From the NCBI RefSeq assembly GCF_014204975.1, contig NZ_JACHMM010000001.1, positions 5,368,037 through 5,432,036 of the forward strand: DNA of 64,000 nucleotides, given 5' to 3'. The notes under the pieces are model-generated. The model ran no database searches, was not told the origin of the DNA, and saw only the letters and a list, made by a program, of their open reading frames with translations. Shown here one piece after another: positions 1-7,241 of this stretch. This DNA is from Jiangella mangrovi (GTDB lineage: Bacteria; Actinomycetota; Actinomycetes; Jiangellales; Jiangellaceae). Position numbers and translations under genes: made by a program. Each line of letters starts with the position of its first letter. The first letter of the stretch is position 1.

Positions 1-375
1 GTGTCGTTCTCGGTGGGGTCGATGACGGCGCTCTCGGTTTCGGATGGGGTGCTGGCCGGAGTGGTCGCGTGGTACTCGATCATCCACATGCCACCGTCGG
101 TGTTGCCCGAGGTGTTCGCCGAGTTCCGCCGGGTGCTGCGACCCGGGGGCCGGCTGCTGCTGGCATTCCAGGTCGGCGACGAGGTCGTCCGGGTGGAACA
201 GGCCTACGGTCACTCCGGTCTCGCCGTCGACGCGTACCGGTTGGCGCCCGAGCTGATCTCGGGGTTGCTGGCCGATGCCGGGTTCGCCGTCGAGGCGACG
301 TTGGTGCGGGAGCCGGTGGCGTCGGTGCCGCCGGAGAAGACGCCCCAGGCCTATCTGATCGCGACGGTTGCCTGA
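1..375 (+). CDS. SAM-dependent methyltransferase, C-terminal part (5' end outside window)
   Basis: This is the last 124 residues of a class I S-adenosylmethionine methyltransferase of the Methyltransf_11 type. The visible part has the late Rossmann-fold elements: a YSIIHMPP stretch that fits motif IV, then FRRVLRPGGRLLLAFQVGD, the typical post-motif strand and turn with the LRPGG signature. The SAM-binding GxGxG motif should lie upstream and cannot be checked. The small-molecule substrate is not predictable from this part. The open frame continues to the first base of the window, so the gene is cut by the window edge rather than truncated in the genome. Stop codon at 373-375. Confidence 0.8.
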   Translation: MSFSVGSMTALSVSDGVLAGVVAWYSIIHMPPSVLPEVFAEFRRVLRPGGRLLLAFQVGDEVVRVEQAYGHSGLAVDAYRLAPELISGLLADAGFAVEATLVREPVASVPPEKTPQAYLIATVA

Positions 376-400
376 CGTTCTGCCGGGGTGGTGAGGTGGG

Positions 401-540
401 CTCCCCGTCCCCCTGCTGCCCAGTCTCTTAGCCGCGCAACCGCGCCTCAAGTCCGACGATGGAGGCGCTTCGCGCCGGAGGGCGGACTTGACCCGCGGTC
501 CCGCGGCCAAGAACCTGGCACCTATCAGGGGGACGGGGAG
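401..540. repeat. Palindromic repeat family P1, copy 1
   Basis: A 140-bp imperfect inverted repeat. The ends are perfect 15-bp inverted repeats: CTCCCCGTCCCCCTG at 401-415 and its complement at 526-540. Inside, CTTAGCCGCGC...CAAGTCC on the left is mirrored by GGACTTG...CCGCGGCCAAGAAC on the right, with a small GGCGCTTCGCGCC hairpin at the centre. The same terminal and inner words recur at 871-1022. Confidence 0.75.
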
Positions 541-593
541 ACCCTGGGCACGCCTCGCCGGTCCGTATCAGTCCGCTCGGGCTGTGGACAGCG

Positions 594-690
594 ATGATCA
601 TCAAGGATCGCGTACATCACCAGGATTACCCGAGCCTCGACACGATTACAGGCCTCGTGATGCACGGGTAAACGTGGTGGGCAGCCCGGG
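594..690. repeat. Palindromic repeat family P2, degenerate copy 1
   Basis: Related to the near-perfect palindrome at 5006-5095. The shared core is CACGATTACAGGCCTCGTG then GCACGGGTAA (about 640-671), against CACGATTGCAGGCCTAGTG and GCACGGGATTA in the other copy. The outer arms here are degraded, with ATGATCATCAAGG on the left only. Confidence 0.55.
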
Positions 691-735
691 AAACGCCGGG
701 AATCCCACATCGTGGACCGCCGCCGGGGCCAACGC

Positions 736-846
736 GCCGACTTCACTATGCAGAGCCGTCTTCACTACGCAGAGCCGTCTTCTGCGCCCCCGCGCCAGGT
801 CAGAAGACGGTTTCCGCTAGTGAAGTCGGCCGGCGCTAGTGAAGTC
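736..846. repeat. Inverted repeat with internal 19-bp tandem duplications
   Basis: Left arm GCCGACTTCACTA at 736-748 pairs with TAGTGAAGTCGGC at 818-830, and GCCGTCTTCTG pairs with CAGAAGACGG in the interior. The left side holds a 19-bp unit twice (CTTCACTAYGCAGAGCCGT at 741-759 and 760-778). The right side holds GCTAGTGAAGTC twice, also with a period of 19 bp (816 and 835). Both arms thus carry the same duplication, mirrored. Confidence 0.65.
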
Positions 847-870
847 AGCCACCACCCACCCGTCGCCAGA

Positions 871-1022
871 CTCCCCCCGTCCCCCTGATAGCTGCCCGTT
901 CTTAGGCCGCGCGGGTGCGGTCAAGTCCAAGCGCCCCCACCACAGCAGCGACCCAACCCCAGGGCGCGCGGACTTGAGGGCACCCGCGCGGCTTAAGAGA
1001 ATGGGCAGCAGGGGGACGGGGG
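871..1022. repeat. Palindromic repeat family P1, copy 2
   Basis: Second copy of the unit at 401-540. CTCCCCCCGTCCCCCTG starts the left arm and CAGGGGGACGGGGG ends the right arm. The inner words CTTAGGCCGCGCGGGTG and CAAGTCC on the left are mirrored by GGACTTG and CACCCGCGCGGCTTAAG on the right. The flank CACCCGTCGCCAGACTCCCCCC just left of it recurs near 35663-35685, so neighbouring sequence is shared too. Confidence 0.75.
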
Positions 1023-1056
1023 AACCCAACTCAACCCCACGCGCCCCAGCGAAAGA

Positions 1057-1506
1057 TCACGCCTCGGTGATCATCTCGATGGCTTTGGCGGCGCGGTCGT
1101 CGCGGGTCTGCTGACGCTTGCCCTCGGCGACCCAGTCGGCGTAGCGCTTGCGGTGCGAGAACGGCATCGCGTCGTAGGCGCGCAGCGCGGCGGCGTCACG
1201 CGCGAGCGCCGCGCTCAGCTCGCGCGGCACGTCGACCACCCGCGGCTCGTCGTCCAAGGCCACGACCACGTGGACGGTGTCACCGACGTCGACGCCCCAC
1301 TCGGCGCGCTGGGCCTTGCGCAGGCCGATCCAGCCGGCGCCGCCGTAGACGGCCACCGTCGTGCGGAACGCCGGCGCGCCGTTGACCGATACCCGCACGG
1401 GCGCCCGCGCCCTGCCGTACTCGGCCTTCGGGTCGTAGGGCAGCTCGAATCCGCAGCCGGGGCCGTCGTCGCCGATGAGCACCGCGTCGAACTCCGCCGT
1501 CGCCAT
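1057..1506 (-). CDS. DUF1905 / YdeI-OmpD-associated domain protein
   Basis: A 149-residue soluble protein with two known small domains in the usual order. Residues about 1-85 are DUF1905, a beta-barrel-like domain (start ATAEFDAVLIGDD, later GGAGWIGLRK). Residues about 95-149 are the YdeI/OmpD-associated region, recognised by PFSHRKRYADWV and the closing RDDRAAKAIEMI. Length and order are normal for the family, whose biochemical role is not settled; links to bacteriocin or stress protection are weak. The ATG at 1506 is the natural start. The divergent PPOX gene begins only 34 bp away, so both share a very short promoter region. Confidence 0.85.
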   Translation of the reverse strand: MATAEFDAVLIGDDGPGCGFELPYDPKAEYGRARAPVRVSVNGAPAFRTTVAVYGGAGWIGLRKAQRAEWGVDVGDTVHVVVALDDEPRVVDVPRELSAALARDAAALRAYDAMPFSHRKRYADWVAEGKRQQTRDDRAAKAIEMITEA

Positions 1507-1540
1507 GCCGCCATTCTGCGCCCCTCATAGGGTCGAAGGC

Positions 1541-1990
1541 ATGAGCGACGACGCCCTCTTCCCGGACAGCGGCACCGACCTCGGACGACGCATCGACGAA
1601 CGGCTCCGCGACGACCGCGTGCTGTGGCTGACGGTCGTGGCGCCCAGCGGGACGCCGCAGCCGACGCCGGTCTGGTTCGTGCGCAGCGGCGACGACATCG
1701 TCGTCTACAACGATCGGCACGCCAAACGGCTGGACTGGATGGAGAAGAACCCCAGGGTCGCGCTGCACCTCAACAGCGACGGCGACGGCGGCGACTTCGT
1801 GGTCCTCACGGGCCGGGCCGAGATCCGCGAGGACGTCCCGGGGCCGGACGAGTCGCCCGGCTACCTGGCCAAGTACGGCGACGAGATGACCCGCATCATG
1901 GGCAGCCCCGGGGCGTTCGCGCAGCAGTACTCCGTCGCCGCGGTCATCCACGTCGACCACGTCCGCGGCGCCGCGCCCGAGCCCGCGTGA
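1541..1990 (+). CDS. PPOX-class F420/FMN-dependent oxidoreductase (Rv3369-like)
   Basis: A 149-residue split-barrel flavoprotein of the pyridoxamine-5'-phosphate oxidase superfamily, close to the TIGR03667 (Rv3369) subgroup of actinobacteria. Signs are LWLTVVAPSGTPQPTPVWFV, the dimer/cofactor strand after a short N-terminal helix, then YNDRHAKRLDWMEKNPRVAL and the central strand DFVVLTGRAEI. Members bind F420 or FMN and reduce small molecules; the substrate here is unknown. The start is the ATG at 1541, because further upstream the frame runs into the promoter region shared with the divergent DUF1905 gene. Confidence 0.85.
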   Translation: MSDDALFPDSGTDLGRRIDERLRDDRVLWLTVVAPSGTPQPTPVWFVRSGDDIVVYNDRHAKRLDWMEKNPRVALHLNSDGDGGDFVVLTGRAEIREDVPGPDESPGYLAKYGDEMTRIMGSPGAFAQQYSVAAVIHVDHVRGAAPEPA

Positions 1991-2218
1991 TCGACGACCT
2001 CATCCGTCGCGGACGAACCTGATCGGTCTCGAGCAGCTCACCGCGGCCGCCGCCCCGATCGCCCGGCGAGCCCCCGAACTGCCCTGACGGTGTCCGAACG
2101 CGATACGAACGCGGCTGGAACACGATCGGAAAGGCAGCCGCAAACCAGTGGAATCCGGGCGATGACAGGAGCAAGATGGAGAGCACACAACCGCCGAAGA
2201 GACTCTCGGGGTGCATCC

Positions 2219-2917
2219 ATGTCCGGTCTCCACAACGACGCACCTGGCATGTTGCCGGTGCTCTCGAAGGGCAAACACCGCAACGCACGCAAGGGCGCGT
2301 GCTTCATGGAATTCGCGTCGTACCTCGCCGGTGAGCGCTGGAGCGACCACCCGTCCTGCACGCACCCGCTGCTGGCCGCGGTCGCCCGGCTGGTGAACGA
2401 CGCCATCTCCGACGAGCACCGGCCGCGCCTGGCGCCACTGGTTCCCATGGTCATCGGCGTCGACTCCGACGACCCCCGCATGGACGTCGCCATCACGCTG
2501 CGCGTCGCCGCCACGGCGCTCCCCGTGGCGTCGGCCGAGCGCCAGCGGGTGCTGGCCGTCGCCATCCTGTCCGCCGAGCGCATCCTCGACGACCTCGACC
2601 ACCGGCCGGCCGGCACGCTCACCGACCGCAGCCGCGAGGCTCTCGACCGCGTGCCGGTGGCGGCGCAGTGGGCGCGCGACTTCGCCGAGGGCGAGCAGAC
2701 CACGCTCAAGGGCTTCCAGCGCTATGCGGCACCCACGGCGGTCCGCTGCGCGGTCGAGGGCGTCGCCAACGCGTGCGTCTCCGACCCCGACGCCCTGCTG
2801 CACCAGCTGCTCGAACTCACCATCGCCGACTGCTCCGACCTGGTCGAGCCGCGCGGCCACCCCGACCCCGCACGGTGGGCCGACGCCTGCCGGCTGACGG
2901 GGACGGTCAGTGTTTGA
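2219..2917 (+). CDS. Conserved actinobacterial protein of unknown function
   Basis: A soluble, helix-rich protein of 232 residues with no signal peptide or membrane segment. I recognise no enzymatic motif. The N-terminal stretch GKHRNARKGACFMEFASYLAG followed by WSDHPSCTHPLL looks like a conserved block, with two Cys and two His in a 25-residue span that could bind a metal. The rest is alanine- and leucine-rich helix. The chosen ATG at 2219 precedes this block; an in-frame ATG at 2162 and GTG at 2090 would add arginine-rich residues with no evident structure. It ends 2 bp before the iron box of the next gene, so the two are not one transcript under iron control. Confidence 0.65.
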   Translation: MSGLHNDAPGMLPVLSKGKHRNARKGACFMEFASYLAGERWSDHPSCTHPLLAAVARLVNDAISDEHRPRLAPLVPMVIGVDSDDPRMDVAITLRVAATALPVASAERQRVLAVAILSAERILDDLDHRPAGTLTDRSREALDRVPVAAQWARDFAEGEQTTLKGFQRYAAPTAVRCAVEGVANACVSDPDALLHQLLELTIADCSDLVEPRGHPDPARWADACRLTGTVSV

Positions 2918-2919
2918 AG

Positions 2920-2938
2920 TTAGGTGAGCCTGAGCTAA
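2920..2938 (+). promoter_or_regulatory. IdeR/DmdR-type iron box
   Basis: TTAGGTGAGCCTGAGCTAA matches the 19-bp actinobacterial iron-box consensus TTAGGTTAGSCTAACCTAA at 16 positions and keeps both half-sites. It ends 10 bp before the proposed GTG of the siderophore-binding lipoprotein, so a bound Fe(II)-repressor would cover the promoter. The box is so close to the start that the mRNA must have little or no leader. Confidence 0.85.
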
Positions 2939-2948
2939 CTTGGTGCGG

Positions 2949-4001
2949 GTGACTCATCGACGCCTGCCCACGTTCCTGCTCGCGCTGCTGCTCGGAGCCG
3001 CGGCCCTCACCGGCTGCGGCTCCGGCGACGGCGGTTCCGACGACGGCGGCAGCGCGGCTCCCGCCTCCGGTGACGACGGCGGCGCCGACGCGTTCCCCGT
3101 CACCATCGAGCACGCCCTCGGCAGCACCACCATCGAGGCCGCACCCGAGCGTGTCGCCACTTGGGGCCCGTCCGGCCAGGACGTCGCCGTCGCGCTCGGC
3201 GTCACGCCGGTCGCGATGCCGGTGATCGACTACGGCGGCGACGACGAGGGCGTGCTGCCGTGGGTGCGCGAGGCCCTCGGCGAGGAGGACCTGCCGGCGC
3301 TCGTGCCGAACGTCGCGGGCGAGGAGATCCCGTACGAGGCGATCGCCGACACCCAGCCCGACGTCATCCTGGCCGTCTACTCCGGCATCACGCAGGAGGA
3401 GTACGACACCCTCAGCGCCATCGCGCCCACCGTCGCCTACCCGGACGCGCCGTGGAGCACGCCGTGGCAGGAGCAGACCACGATCATCGGCGAGGCGCTG
3501 GGCCGCTCCGCCGAGGCCGAGGGGCTGGTCGCCGACACCGAGGAGTACCTCGCCACCCGGTCCGACGAGTACCCGGAGCTGGCCGGCACGAGCTTCGCCT
3601 ACGGCGCCGAGAACGCCGGCCAGCTCGCCCTCTACACCTCCGACGACGTGCGGGTGCGGCTGCTCGCCGACCTCGGCATGACGGTCACGCCGTACGTCGA
3701 CGAGAACGCGCCCGGCGACGCCGTCTACTACGACGTCTCCCCCGAGCTGGTCGGCGACATCGAGTCCGACGTGTTCGTGGCCTGGTTCAACGACGACGCG
3801 GCGGCCGAGGCGTTCGCCGCGAACCCGGCGTACGCGCGGATCCCGGCGGTCGCGGCCGGCGCGTTCGCCCCTGTGGTCGGCGAGTCGTACGTCGCCGCCA
3901 GCTCCGCGCCGTCGGTGCTGTCGATCCCGTGGATGCTGGACGACTACCTGCCTCAGCTGGCCGAGGCAGCGGCCGCCTCCGGCGCGGGTGCCACCGAGTA
4001 G
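2949..4001 (+). CDS. Iron-siderophore ABC transporter substrate-binding lipoprotein
   Basis: A periplasmic-binding-protein-2 (FepB/FhuD class) lipoprotein of about 350 residues. It captures ferric siderophores outside the membrane and hands them to an FecCD-type ABC permease. The N-terminus has basic residues, a hydrophobic stretch and the lipobox LTGC (Cys 23 from this start). PERVATWGPSGQDVAVALG and NVAGEEIPYEAIADTQPDVI are typical first-lobe signatures. No permease or ATPase gene lies beside it, so its partners are elsewhere. The iron box directly upstream predicts repression by Fe(II)-IdeR/DmdR. Starts at 2940 (TTG) and 2943 (GTG) are also possible; none has a Shine-Dalgarno, so a leaderless message is likely. 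Its 3' end overlaps the opposite-strand oxidoreductase gene by 49 bp. Confidence 0.9.
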   Translation: MTHRRLPTFLLALLLGAAALTGCGSGDGGSDDGGSAAPASGDDGGADAFPVTIEHALGSTTIEAAPERVATWGPSGQDVAVALGVTPVAMPVIDYGGDDEGVLPWVREALGEEDLPALVPNVAGEEIPYEAIADTQPDVILAVYSGITQEEYDTLSAIAPTVAYPDAPWSTPWQEQTTIIGEALGRSAEAEGLVADTEEYLATRSDEYPELAGTSFAYGAENAGQLALYTSDDVRVRLLADLGMTVTPYVDENAPGDAVYYDVSPELVGDIESDVFVAWFNDDAAAEAFAANPAYARIPAVAAGAFAPVVGESYVAASSAPSVLSIPWMLDDYLPQLAEAAAASGAGATE

Positions 4002-4927
4002 ACACCCGCGACGATCAGGTCCATGTTGATCATCGCGGCCGCGTCGACCCCTGCGGCGGCCGACTTGATCACCGTCGCGAACACGTCGGCGACGTTGCCG
4101 GCCGCCCAGACGCCGGGCACCGCCGTCCCGCCCATGGGGTCGACCGTCAGGGCGGTGCCGACGACCATGCCGCCGCGCTCCTGCTCGACCGCCTCGAGCC
4201 CGAGGCCTTCGACCATGGCGGTCCGGGCACGCGGGAGCGGCTGCACGACGACGGCGCCGGCGGGGACCACGACGCCGTCCTCCAGCTCGACCCCGGTGAT
4301 GGCGTCGTCCTCGATCCGCAGCGCCGCGACCGGACCCTCGACGACGCGGATGCCGCGGGCCGCGAGGTCGGCCAGCTGGTCGTCGCCGAGCGCCGGCGCG
4401 GTGTGCGCGAACAGCGTGACGTCGGCGGACCACTGGCGCAGCAGCTGCGCGTGGTGCACGCCGCCGGGCGAGGTCGCGAGGACGCCGATCGCGCGGTCGC
4501 GCACCTCCCAGCCGTGGCAGTACGGGCAGTGCAGGACGTCGCGGCCCCACCGCTCACGCACGCCCGGCACGCCGGGCAGCTCGTCGACGGCGCCGGTGGC
4601 CAGCAGGATCCGCCGGGCGCCGACGGTGTCACCGCCGGCCAGGGCGACGGTGAAGTCCCCGGCCGCGCCGGTCACGGTCTCGACCGCGCCGGTGCGCACC
4701 TCGCCGCCGTAGCCCTCGATCTCGGCCCGGCCGGTCCTGTAGAGCTCGGCCGGGGCGGCGCCCTCGCGGCCGAGGTAGTTGTGCACGCCCTCGGCGGGCG
4801 CGTTGCGCGGCTCGCCGCCGTCGATCAGCAGCACGGAGCGCCGGGCCCGCGACAGCGTCAGCGCGCCGCTCAGCCCGGCCGCACCGCCGCCGATCACCAC
4901 TACGTCATAACGATTCTCATCAGCCAT
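3953..4927 (-). CDS. FAD-dependent thioredoxin-reductase-like oxidoreductase with CPYC motif
   Basis: A 324-residue NAD(P)/FAD oxidoreductase of the thioredoxin reductase fold. The FAD-binding GGGAAGLSGALTLSRA is at residues 12-27, the redox CxxC lies in HCPYCHGWE near residue 135, and the C-terminal FAD motif is PGVWAAGNVADVF. The CPYCHG form and its position are shared by low-molecular-weight thioredoxin-reductase relatives and by dithiol oxidases of the GliT/HlmI type, so the true partner may be a small thiol rather than thioredoxin; no trxA lies nearby. The N-terminal sequence VVVIGGG is complete and the ATG at 4927 is unambiguous. It converges on the iron-siderophore lipoprotein gene with a 49-bp overlap of coding ends. 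Confidence 0.85.
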   Translation of the reverse strand: MADENRYDVVVIGGGAAGLSGALTLSRARRSVLLIDGGEPRNAPAEGVHNYLGREGAAPAELYRTGRAEIEGYGGEVRTGAVETVTGAAGDFTVALAGGDTVGARRILLATGAVDELPGVPGVRERWGRDVLHCPYCHGWEVRDRAIGVLATSPGGVHHAQLLRQWSADVTLFAHTAPALGDDQLADLAARGIRVVEGPVAALRIEDDAITGVELEDGVVVPAGAVVVQPLPRARTAMVEGLGLEAVEQERGGMVVGTALTVDPMGGTAVPGVWAAGNVADVFATVIKSAAAGVDAAAMINMDLIVAGVYSVAPAPEAAAASAS

Positions 4928-5005
4928 ATCCCCAGCCTGCGCTCACCCCGCCGCCCACGCAAGGCTCGTTGCCATTACCGCAAGACCGGAATTCTCGCCA
5001 GCCCC

Positions 5006-5095
5006 GGAATGATCACGTTCAGCACCAAATCCCGCGCCGCACCACGATTGCAGGCCTAGTGGAGCACGGGATTACGTGCTGAACGTGATCATTCC
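5006..5095. repeat. Palindromic repeat family P2, best-preserved copy
   Basis: A 90-bp palindrome with perfect 20-bp arms: GGAATGATCACGTTCAGCAC at 5006-5025 and its complement at 5076-5095. Further inside, AAATCCCG is mirrored by CGGGATTA. It lies between the divergent oxidoreductase and ankyrin genes, so it is not at a 3' end and is unlikely to be a simple terminator. Related copies are at 594-690 and 35486-35570. Confidence 0.8.
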
Positions 5096-5151
5096 CAGGC
5101 GGGATCGGCGGTCAGGGGAGGTCGACACGGTGAAGACGCTAGAGTCGAGCC

Positions 5152-6405
5152 GTGCTCGAGTGGCTGCGTCTGGTCTACGCCGGCGGCACCATCGGCGGGA
5201 CGCACTCCGCGAAACCCGCGCGCGCCGCCGCGGCTCTCGACCGCGTCGACCGCTCCGACCCCGTCGTCGCATGCGCGATCGGCGACGTCGACGGCGTCAG
5301 CGGTGCGGTCGCCGCCGACCCCGGCTGGGTGCACCGCCCCGGCGGGCCGCTCGCCCTGCCGCCGCTGGTCGCCGTCACGCACTCGTCGCTGGTCCGGCTG
5401 CCGGACTTCGCCCGTGGCCTGCGCGAGTGCGCCCGGGTGCTGCTCGAGGCCGGCGCCGACCCGGACCAGACGGTCGCCTCGCCCGACGGGCATCCGCTGA
5501 GCGCGCTCTACGGCGCCGCCGGCCTCACGCACGACGCCCCCATGACGGCGCTGCTGATCGACGCCGACGCGAACCTCGACGACCACGAGTCGCTCTACCA
5601 CTCACTCGGCGACCTCGGCTGCGTGCGGCTGCTGCTGGCCGCCGGCGCGACCGTCACCGGCACGAATGCCATGTACGCCGTCGCCGACCACGACGACGCC
5701 GACGTGCTGCGGCTGCTGCTCGAGCACGGCGGCGACCCGAACGAGCCGTCGCCGACCTGGGGGTCGCCGCTGCTGTTCGCACTGCGCCGACGGTGCTCGA
5801 CGGCGTTCGTGCGGCTGCTGCTCGACGCCGGAGCCGACCCGGACGCCGTCGGGCCGGACGGCATCGGTACGCACCGCGTGGCGCTGCGGTTCGGCCTGCC
5901 CGAGGTCGCCGCGCTGCTCCCCGCGACCGAGTCGGGCGACGATCCCCGCGAGCGGCTGATCGCCGCCTGCACGAGCGGCGACGGCGCCACCGCCCGGCGG
6001 CTGCTCGCCGACAACCCCGGCGTCGTCGCGTCGCTCGACGCGGGTCAGCGGCGGCTGCTGCCCGACCTCGCCGCGGCCGGCGCCGTCGCGGCCGTCCGGC
6101 TGATGGTCGAGGCGGGCTGGCCCGTCGACACCCTTGGCGGCGACTGGCACGCGACCGCCCTCAACCACGCCGTCTTCCGCGGCGACGCCGGGCTGACCCG
6201 GTTCCTCCTCGAGCACGGCGCCGACCCCGCCGTGCGGCACGGCTTCGGCGACACCGTCGTCGGCACCCTGTCGTGGGCGTCACAGCACAACGAGGAGCGC
6301 GGCATCGCCGCCGACTGGCCCGGCTGCGCGCGGGCGCTGCTCGACCACGGCGTGGTGCTGCCCGAGGACTACGAGTTCAGCGAGGACGTGAGCGCGCTCA
6401 GGTGA
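5152..6405 (+). CDS. Ankyrin-repeat protein
   Basis: A 417-residue cytoplasmic protein built of ankyrin repeats. Recognisable repeat ends are VLLEAGADPD, LLAAGATVTG, LLLEHGGDPNEP, LLLDAGADPDAVG, LMVEAGWPVD and FLLEHGADPAV, spaced by about 33-40 residues, with a less regular middle section (residues about 255-300) that may split two repeat blocks. Such proteins bind other proteins; no enzymatic domain is visible and the partner is unknown. The start is a GTG at 5152 with only a weak ribosome-binding site, so a downstream start is possible. The last 8 bp overlap the opposite-strand ppk2 gene. Confidence 0.85.
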   Translation: MLEWLRLVYAGGTIGGTHSAKPARAAAALDRVDRSDPVVACAIGDVDGVSGAVAADPGWVHRPGGPLALPPLVAVTHSSLVRLPDFARGLRECARVLLEAGADPDQTVASPDGHPLSALYGAAGLTHDAPMTALLIDADANLDDHESLYHSLGDLGCVRLLLAAGATVTGTNAMYAVADHDDADVLRLLLEHGGDPNEPSPTWGSPLLFALRRRCSTAFVRLLLDAGADPDAVGPDGIGTHRVALRFGLPEVAALLPATESGDDPRERLIAACTSGDGATARRLLADNPGVVASLDAGQRRLLPDLAAAGAVAAVRLMVEAGWPVDTLGGDWHATALNHAVFRGDAGLTRFLLEHGADPAVRHGFGDTVVGTLSWASQHNEERGIAADWPGCARALLDHGVVLPEDYEFSEDVSALR

Positions 6406-7231
6406 GCGCGCCCGCGTGGTCGGGCACGTAGCTCTGCAGGTCGCGGGGCGGACGCTGGTAGCCCTTGGCGGCCGGCCGCGGCGGCAGTTCCAGCGGCCGG
6501 CGCTGCACCTCGTGGTACGGGATGGTCGAGAGCAGGTGCGCGATCATGTTGATCCGCGCGGCCCGCTTGTCCTCGCTCTCGACCACGTGCCACGGCGCCT
6601 CGGGAATGTCCGTGTGCACGAACATGTCGTCCTTGGCGCGCGAGTAGTCCTCCCAGCGGCTGATCGACTCGAGGTCCATGGGCGAGAGCTTCCAGCGGCG
6701 CATCGGGTCCTCGAGCCGCGACTGGAACCGTCGTTCCTGCTCGGAGTCGCTGACCGAGAACCAGTACTTGCGCAGCAGGATGCCGTCCTCGACCAGCATC
6801 CGCTCGAAGGTCGGGGCCTGACTGAGGAAGCGCTGGTACTCCTCCTTCGTGCAGAACCCCATGACCCGCTCGACGCCGGCGCGGTTGTACCAGCTCCGGT
6901 CGAACAGCACGATCTCGCCGGCGGCCGGCAGGTGCTCGACGTAGCGCTGGAAGTACCACTGGCCGCGCTGGCGTTCCGTCGGCGCCGGCAGGGCCGCGAT
7001 GCGCGCGATGCGGGGGTTGAGGTACTGCGTCACCCGCTTGATCGTGCTGCCCTTGCCGGCCGCGTCGCGCCCCTCGAAGACCACGACGACGCGGGCGCCC
7101 TCCTGCCGGACCCACTCCTGGAGCGTGACCAGCTGCGCCTGCAGCCGGAACAGCTCCTTCTCGTAGATCTTCTTGGGCACGCGGGCCGGCCGGTCGTCGT
7201 CTGCCGGTGCGGCGTCCTTCTTCTTCGCCAC
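6398..7231 (-). CDS. ppk2: Polyphosphate kinase 2 (PPK2 family)
   Basis: A 277-residue PPK2-type kinase that uses inorganic polyphosphate to phosphorylate nucleoside diphosphates (or the reverse). Walker A is FEGRDAAGKGSTIKR near residue 58, Walker B is VLFDRSWYNRAGVERV near residue 125, and the lid region has RRWKLSPMDLESISRWEDY. Length and the single kinase domain fit the class I short form. The GTG at 7231 follows a good GAGGGGGT ribosome-binding site; upstream residues in frame read through the preceding gene's end. It starts 10 bp after the stop of the ABC exporter subunit, so it is probably co-transcribed with the TetR-ABC-ABC genes, an uncommon pairing. Confidence 0.92.
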   Translation of the reverse strand: MAKKKDAAPADDDRPARVPKKIYEKELFRLQAQLVTLQEWVRQEGARVVVVFEGRDAAGKGSTIKRVTQYLNPRIARIAALPAPTERQRGQWYFQRYVEHLPAAGEIVLFDRSWYNRAGVERVMGFCTKEEYQRFLSQAPTFERMLVEDGILLRKYWFSVSDSEQERRFQSRLEDPMRRWKLSPMDLESISRWEDYSRAKDDMFVHTDIPEAPWHVVESEDKRAARINMIAHLLSTIPYHEVQRRPLELPPRPAAKGYQRPPRDLQSYVPDHAGALT

Positions 7232-7241
7232 GGTGACCCCC

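Larger units (their letters stand above)
376..1056. other. 681-bp intergenic region made mostly of palindromic repeat units
   Basis: No credible gene is present between the methyltransferase stop and the DUF1905 stop. The space is almost filled by four palindromic units, listed separately at 401-540, 594-690, 736-846 and 871-1022. The two flanking genes converge on it (+ on the left, - on the right), so it could also work as a two-way transcription stop. No promoter was recognised. Confidence 0.6.
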
